The notes under the pieces were generated by a model. It saw nothing but the letters and a program-made list of their open reading frames with translations, ran no database searches and had not been told where the DNA came from. A stretch of 64,000 bases of DNA. It comes from CAYILR01 sp964364175. GTDB lineage: Bacteria; Bdellovibrionota; UBA1018. The position numbers and the translations under genes are program-made. The stretch lies in contig CAYILR010000016.1 in the NCBI GenBank assembly GCA_964364175.1, positions 14,725 to 78,724 on the forward strand, in the 5' to 3' direction. Below, piece after piece: positions 60,745 through 64,000 of the stretch (positions are counted from its first letter, which is position 1; each line of letters starts with the position of its first letter).

Positions 60745-62427
60745 TTAGCGTGTCAAATTTTTAAACTTCACCCTCTTGGGCTGCCAAGCGTCAGGACCCA
60801 GACGCTTCTTTTTATCTTCTTCATACGCGTCAAAATCGCCTTCGAACATCACGACCTGGCTGTCTCCCTCAAAAGCGAGGATATGCGTAGCCACACGATT
60901 CAGAAACCAGCGATCGTGGCTGATGACAATCGCACAACCCGCAAAACCCATCAGCGCTTCTTCGAGCGCACGCAAAGTATTTACGTCCAAATCGTTGGTC
61001 GGTTCGTCGAGAAGAATTACGTTTGCCCCCGACTTCAATGTTTTCGCAAGGTGAACACGATTGCGTTCTCCACCCGAGAGAACTCCTACTTTTTTCTGCT
61101 GATCGCTTCCAGAAAAATTAAATCGCGCGCAATAAGCACGAGATTGAACTTCGCGTTTGCCCAACATGATCACGTCGTTTTTTCCGCCCGCGATTTCTTC
61201 CCAAACTGTCTTATCGTCATTCAGAGCATCGCGACTTTGATCCACATAAGTCAGCTGTACAGTCTCTCCTGTGCGAACCGTGCCACTGTCGGGTTTCTCT
61301 TGCCCAGTGATGATGCGAAATAGAGTTGTTTTGCCCGCTCCGTTAGGACCAATCACTCCGACAATGCTTCCCGGAGGAATGTTGAACGAAAGATTTTCGA
61401 AAAGAACTTTATCGCCATAGGCCTTGCTGATTCCCTGAGCTTCGAAAACCAAATTTCCCAAACGTGGTCCGGGTGGAATGTAGATTTCCATTTCGTCCAC
61501 TTTCTCTGGACGATCCTCACTGATGAGTTTGTCATAGGCAGAAATCCGCGCTTTGCTTTTTGCCTGACGAGCGCGAGGACTGGATCGAATCCATTCCAAC
61601 TCACGCTCCAGAGTTTTTTGGCGTTTAGTCTCTTGTTTCTCTTCTGTGGCGAGGCGCAATTGTTTTTTCTCTAACCACGATGAATAATTTCCTTCCCAAG
61701 GAATTCCGTGGCCTCGATCCAATTCCAAAATCCAACCTGCGATGTTGTCCAAGAAATAGCGATCATGTGTAACCGCTACGACTGTGCCTTGGTAGTTTTT
61801 CAAAAACTGTTCGAGCCACCAAACCGATTCCGCATCGAGGTGGTTGGTTGGCTCGTCGAGAAGCAAAATATCCGGCTTCTGGAGCAACAAACGACAGAGC
61901 GCTACACGACGCTTTTCGCCCCCGGAAAGCGGACCAACTTTCGCGTCTCCTGGCGGCACACGCAAGGCGTCCATCGCCACCTCCAAAGTTCGATCGAGAT
62001 CCCAGCCGTTGGCATGCTCGATTTTCTCCTGAAGATCGGCTTGCTCGTTCAGAATTTTTTCCATGTCATCCGGATCGAGTTCCGGATCGGCGAGCTTGTT
62101 TCCAATCTCTTCAAAGCGAGCCAGCCATTTCACCACTGGGCCCGCGCCCTCTTGCACAACTTCGATCACTTTTTTCTCGGGATTCAAGAGCGGTTCTTGC
62201 GGCAAATAGCCCACCGAAATTCCATCTCCAGGCGTAGCAGTCCCATTGATGTCCAGGTCCAAGCCCGCCATGATTTTCATCAACGTGGACTTCCCAGATC
62301 CGTTTAGCCCGAGAACACCAATTTTTGCGCCGTAATAAAACGAGAGGTAAATGTCCCTTAAGACCTGGCGATTCGGAGGATAGATCTTGCCCACGCCCTG
62401 CATCGAAAAAGCGTATTTTTGTGCCAT
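60745..62427 (-). CDS. ettA: Energy-dependent translational throttle EttA (ABC-F)
   Basis: A 560-residue soluble protein with two ABC cassettes: GLNGSGKSTLMKIMAG, LSGGEKRRVALCRLLLQKPDILLLDEPTNHLDAESV and GPNGAGKTTLFRI, LSGGERNRVHLAKTLKSGANVILLDEPTNDLDV. ABC-F members bind the ribosomal E site and couple ATP level to translation. The ATG at 62427 gives MAQKYAFSMQGVGK, the EttA start. Follows clpS by 14 bases in the opposite order of transcription flow (it lies upstream), so it may lead the ettA-clpS-clpA transcript. Confidence 0.94.
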   Translation of the reverse strand: MAQKYAFSMQGVGKIYPPNRQVLRDIYLSFYYGAKIGVLGLNGSGKSTLMKIMAGLDLDINGTATPGDGISVGYLPQEPLLNPEKKVIEVVQEGAGPVVKWLARFEEIGNKLADPELDPDDMEKILNEQADLQEKIEHANGWDLDRTLEVAMDALRVPPGDAKVGPLSGGEKRRVALCRLLLQKPDILLLDEPTNHLDAESVWWLEQFLKNYQGTVVAVTHDRYFLDNIAGWILELDRGHGIPWEGNYSSWLEKKQLRLATEEKQETKRQKTLERELEWIRSSPRARQAKSKARISAYDKLISEDRPEKVDEMEIYIPPGPRLGNLVFEAQGISKAYGDKVLFENLSFNIPPGSIVGVIGPNGAGKTTLFRIITGQEKPDSGTVRTGETVQLTYVDQSRDALNDDKTVWEEIAGGKNDVIMLGKREVQSRAYCARFNFSGSDQQKKVGVLSGGERNRVHLAKTLKSGANVILLDEPTNDLDVNTLRALEEALMGFAGCAIVISHDRWFLNRVATHILAFEGDSQVVMFEGDFDAYEEDKKKRLGPDAWQPKRVKFKNLTR

Positions 62428-62559
62428 AGACACTCGGTAATAACTTACCCATTTGCCAATAAAAAGTCCTAACTGACACACTTGTGGAATTCAATTAAAA
62501 TAGTAAACTAAAAAAGTCATCTATTTTGTATCTGTTATTAAAATTGGAGTGCAGGACGT

Positions 62560-63186
62560 ATGCGTTTAATATTCGGTTTTTTGCTGATCTTCATATCGCT
62601 TCCCACATTGGCCCAAACTCGTTCTCTTTTAAAAGAGGACTACGATCATCTAGACGGCAAAGGCCCCTCAGGCAAGCGCGTCAAGGTCGTAGAATGGCAG
62701 GGCAATCTTGAAATCCAGATTTATCCAGCCAATAGCCTGGCTGGAATGGCCCTGAAGCTCGACGAGTCACAGCCCGACAAAAAAGTCATGGTGATCGGAC
62801 TCCGCTTCAAAAACAAGCCTGACCAACAAATCATCCGGCGCTCCACCTTAGATATTCCCTTCCGCGAAGATTTCCACGCCTACCACGATCCCAATATCGA
62901 CGAATACGATAAGATCGTGATTTCTAACCATGTTTTGGATGAAAAACAGCTCGTTGCATACACGTTGGATCCTGCTCCCACTCGTCTCTATGCGGAGGGA
63001 AGCATGGAAAAAGTACGAGTCCCCACCCAACGTGCAATCGCAGTCAATCCTCTCATTTATGACACCACCTATCGAGGTCCGTCGTCCCTAGAATCCAAAA
63101 AACCCGCAATCCCAGTCCGCGGGGCCGTCTATATCAACCGAGCGCCCTACCCCGAATTCGGAACCCTCCCTCCCACTCGCTGGTAA
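62560..63186 (+). CDS. Exported protein of unknown function
   Basis: A 208-residue protein with a clear Sec signal (MRLIFGFLLIFISLPTLAQ). The mature part is beta-rich with one KVVEWQGNLEIQIYP strand pair, no Cys, and a Pro-rich C-terminal tail (KKPAIPVRGAVYINRAPYPEFG). It diverges from ettA, 132 bases between starts. No family recognised. Its TAA stop begins the palindrome at 63186. Confidence 0.6.
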   Translation: MRLIFGFLLIFISLPTLAQTRSLLKEDYDHLDGKGPSGKRVKVVEWQGNLEIQIYPANSLAGMALKLDESQPDKKVMVIGLRFKNKPDQQIIRRSTLDIPFREDFHAYHDPNIDEYDKIVISNHVLDEKQLVAYTLDPAPTRLYAEGSMEKVRVPTQRAIAVNPLIYDTTYRGPSSLESKKPAIPVRGAVYINRAPYPEFGTLPPTRW

Positions 63187-63206
63187 AAAGGTGGGGGCCA
63201 CCTTTT
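63186..63206. repeat. AAAAGGTGG-GGG-CCACCTTTT palindrome after a stop
   Basis: A perfect 9-bp inverted repeat with a GGG loop, starting at the last base of the exported gene's TAA. It can act as a terminator (stem then TTTT) and shares its ends with the repeats at 10071-10300 and 15362-15378. Confidence 0.6.
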
Positions 63207-63209
63207 ATC

Positions 63210-63226
63210 GTTTGATTTTTTCAAAC
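63210..63226. promoter_or_regulatory. Candidate operator of the TetR-family gene
   Basis: GTTTGA-TTTTT-TCAAAC, a perfect 6-bp inverted repeat with 5-base centre, 55 bases before the TetR-family ATG. Size and place fit self-repression, but A/T richness makes this uncertain. Confidence 0.35.
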
Positions 63227-63281
63227 AACTGTTTAAATTTTTCAAAAAAAGGATTAATCATAGCAGAAGGAGTACCTCGCT

Positions 63282-64000
63282 ATGATGAACCGACCTTCCA
63301 GCTCACTTTCCCACCGCCGTGAAATTCGAGACACTCGAGAATTAATTTTAGAATCAGCGAAAACCATCTTCGCCAAAAAAGGCTACGATGGAGCCACTGT
63401 CAAAGACCTGTCGGACGCTGCGGGAGTCAACGTCAGTTTGGTGAGCTACTACTTCAAAGGCAAAGAAGGACTTTACCGCGCCTGCCTCGAAAGCATCGGC
63501 CGCAGCCGGATTGCGCTGGGCGAGAGAATTCTACGGGTTCCGGAGTCCACTGAAGATTTTCGCGTACGAATCAAGCTGTATATCGAATCAATCATTCATG
63601 AACATCTTGAAGAACCCGAGATTTCAACCATCCTTTTGCGCGAATGCGGTTCGGAAACCAGCATTGCTGCCGACATTTTTCAAACAGTTTTCTATAGTGC
63701 ATATAGAAAAATTGTCGATTTTTTCCATGCTGCAAAAACCAAGGGTTTCCTAAAAACAGAAATAGATCCAGAGGTTGCATCTTCTGTTCTTTTCGGCGCA
63801 TTGATTCACACCATCCGAATGGATCCCATGGCTGAAAAATTAACAGGAAAAACCTTAAAAAACTCCAATGACCGCGAACACTTTGTGTATAATTTATTAA
63901 AGTCTATTATGGATGGAATAATCATTGATAATACTAAGGGAACCCTTCTGTGCCCCGGAGAGGTCGCGCGTCAAAATTTGAGGAAGTATTTTTTTGACGG
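63282..64000 (+). CDS. TetR-family transcriptional regulator (3' end outside window)
   Basis: The frame runs from ATG ATG at 63282/63285 through the end of the window without a stop, at least 239 residues. AGAAGGAG lies about 10 bases upstream. The N-terminal HTH is canonical: TRELILESAKTIFAKKGYDGATVKDLSDAAGVNVSLVSYYFKGKEGLYRACLE. The ligand domain is helical, with EPEISTILLREC as in the CerR/AcrR-like branch. Its target, probably an efflux or membrane gene downstream, is outside the window. It should also bind the operator-like sequence at 63210-63226 (inference). Confidence 0.9.
   Translation, partial: MMNRPSSSLSHRREIRDTRELILESAKTIFAKKGYDGATVKDLSDAAGVNVSLVSYYFKGKEGLYRACLESIGRSRIALGERILRVPESTEDFRVRIKLYIESIIHEHLEEPEISTILLRECGSETSIAADIFQTVFYSAYRKIVDFFHAAKTKGFLKTEIDPEVASSVLFGALIHTIRMDPMAEKLTGKTLKNSNDREHFVYNLLKSIMDGIIIDNTKGTLLCPGEVARQNLRKYFFD

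Overview
The window looks like a chromosomal segment of a Bdellovibrionota-type (Bdellovibrio-like) bacterium, roughly half G+C and densely packed. No rRNA, prophage, full insertion sequence or CRISPR array is visible. The assignment is an inference. It rests on a small histone-fold protein of the kind known from Bdellovibrio, a phage-tail-fibre-like exported protein, an HNH nuclease of a type often seen in this group, and many genes for large or small exported proteins of unknown function, among ordinary Gram-negative housekeeping genes. No search was run, so the taxon is not proven.

Layout. 1-1.5 kb: the end of an outer-membrane porin gene and a CPBP-like membrane protein. 1.5-1.9 kb: tRNA-Leu(CAA) with its terminator and several partial copies of its own 3' end in a palindromic array. 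1.9-3.7 kb: ldcA, a small membrane protein and engB. 3.8-5.8 kb: a sigma-54 activator behind a good sigma-54 promoter, and an orphan FliL-like protein. 5.9-9.6 kb: accA-gmk-rsh, overlapping end to end. 9.7-12.7 kb: exported proteins, a 230-bp imperfect palindrome and a subtilase. 12.8-15.3 kb: recJ, divergent from a MntA/HepT-type pair. 15.4-18.6 kb: fibre-like exported protein, a coupled S26 peptidase and an MFS carrier. 18.5-19.1 kb: Phd/ParE pair. 19.2-23.4 kb: tgt-yajC-secD-secF. 23.5-28.2 kb: an outer-membrane barrel, FMN-binding-like protein, OB-fold protein and ABC exporter in one run. 28.2-32.1 kb: metallo-beta-lactamase-fold hydrolase, lone ABC ATPase, a 182-bp MITE-like element, the histone gene, an exported ATP-grasp protein and a hemerythrin. 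32.1-36.4 kb: cobalamin adenosyltransferase, tRNA-Gly(GCC) and metH. 37-40.5 kb: pstB-phoU-phoB-phoR. 40.5-53.1 kb: tyrS, HNH nuclease, fadH, hydrolase, metF, dcd, an INSIG-like membrane protein, proC, serC, a HAD phosphatase, a hotdog-fold protein, a very basic 63-residue protein and aat. 53.1-57.9 kb: a 1577-residue exported protein. 58-62.4 kb: clpS-clpA and ettA. 62.5-64 kb: an exported protein and a TetR-family regulator cut by the window end.

How it fits together. Several themes recur: protein export and envelope work (SecDF-YajC, S26 peptidase, LdcA, porin, ABC exporter); B12-dependent methionine synthesis (adenosyltransferase, MetH, MetF); phosphate control (PhoR-PhoB-PhoU-PstB, without pstSCA here); and stress or quality control (RSH, ClpAPS adaptor and unfoldase, Aat, EttA). 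The Aat transferase and ClpS-ClpA form an N-degron route and lie only 5 kb apart. The most unusual items are the histone-fold gene, the MITE placed exactly at a stop codon with a TAA target duplication, the INSIG-like protein, the fibre-like protein coupled to an exported S26 peptidase, and the barrel-FMN-OB-ABC cluster.
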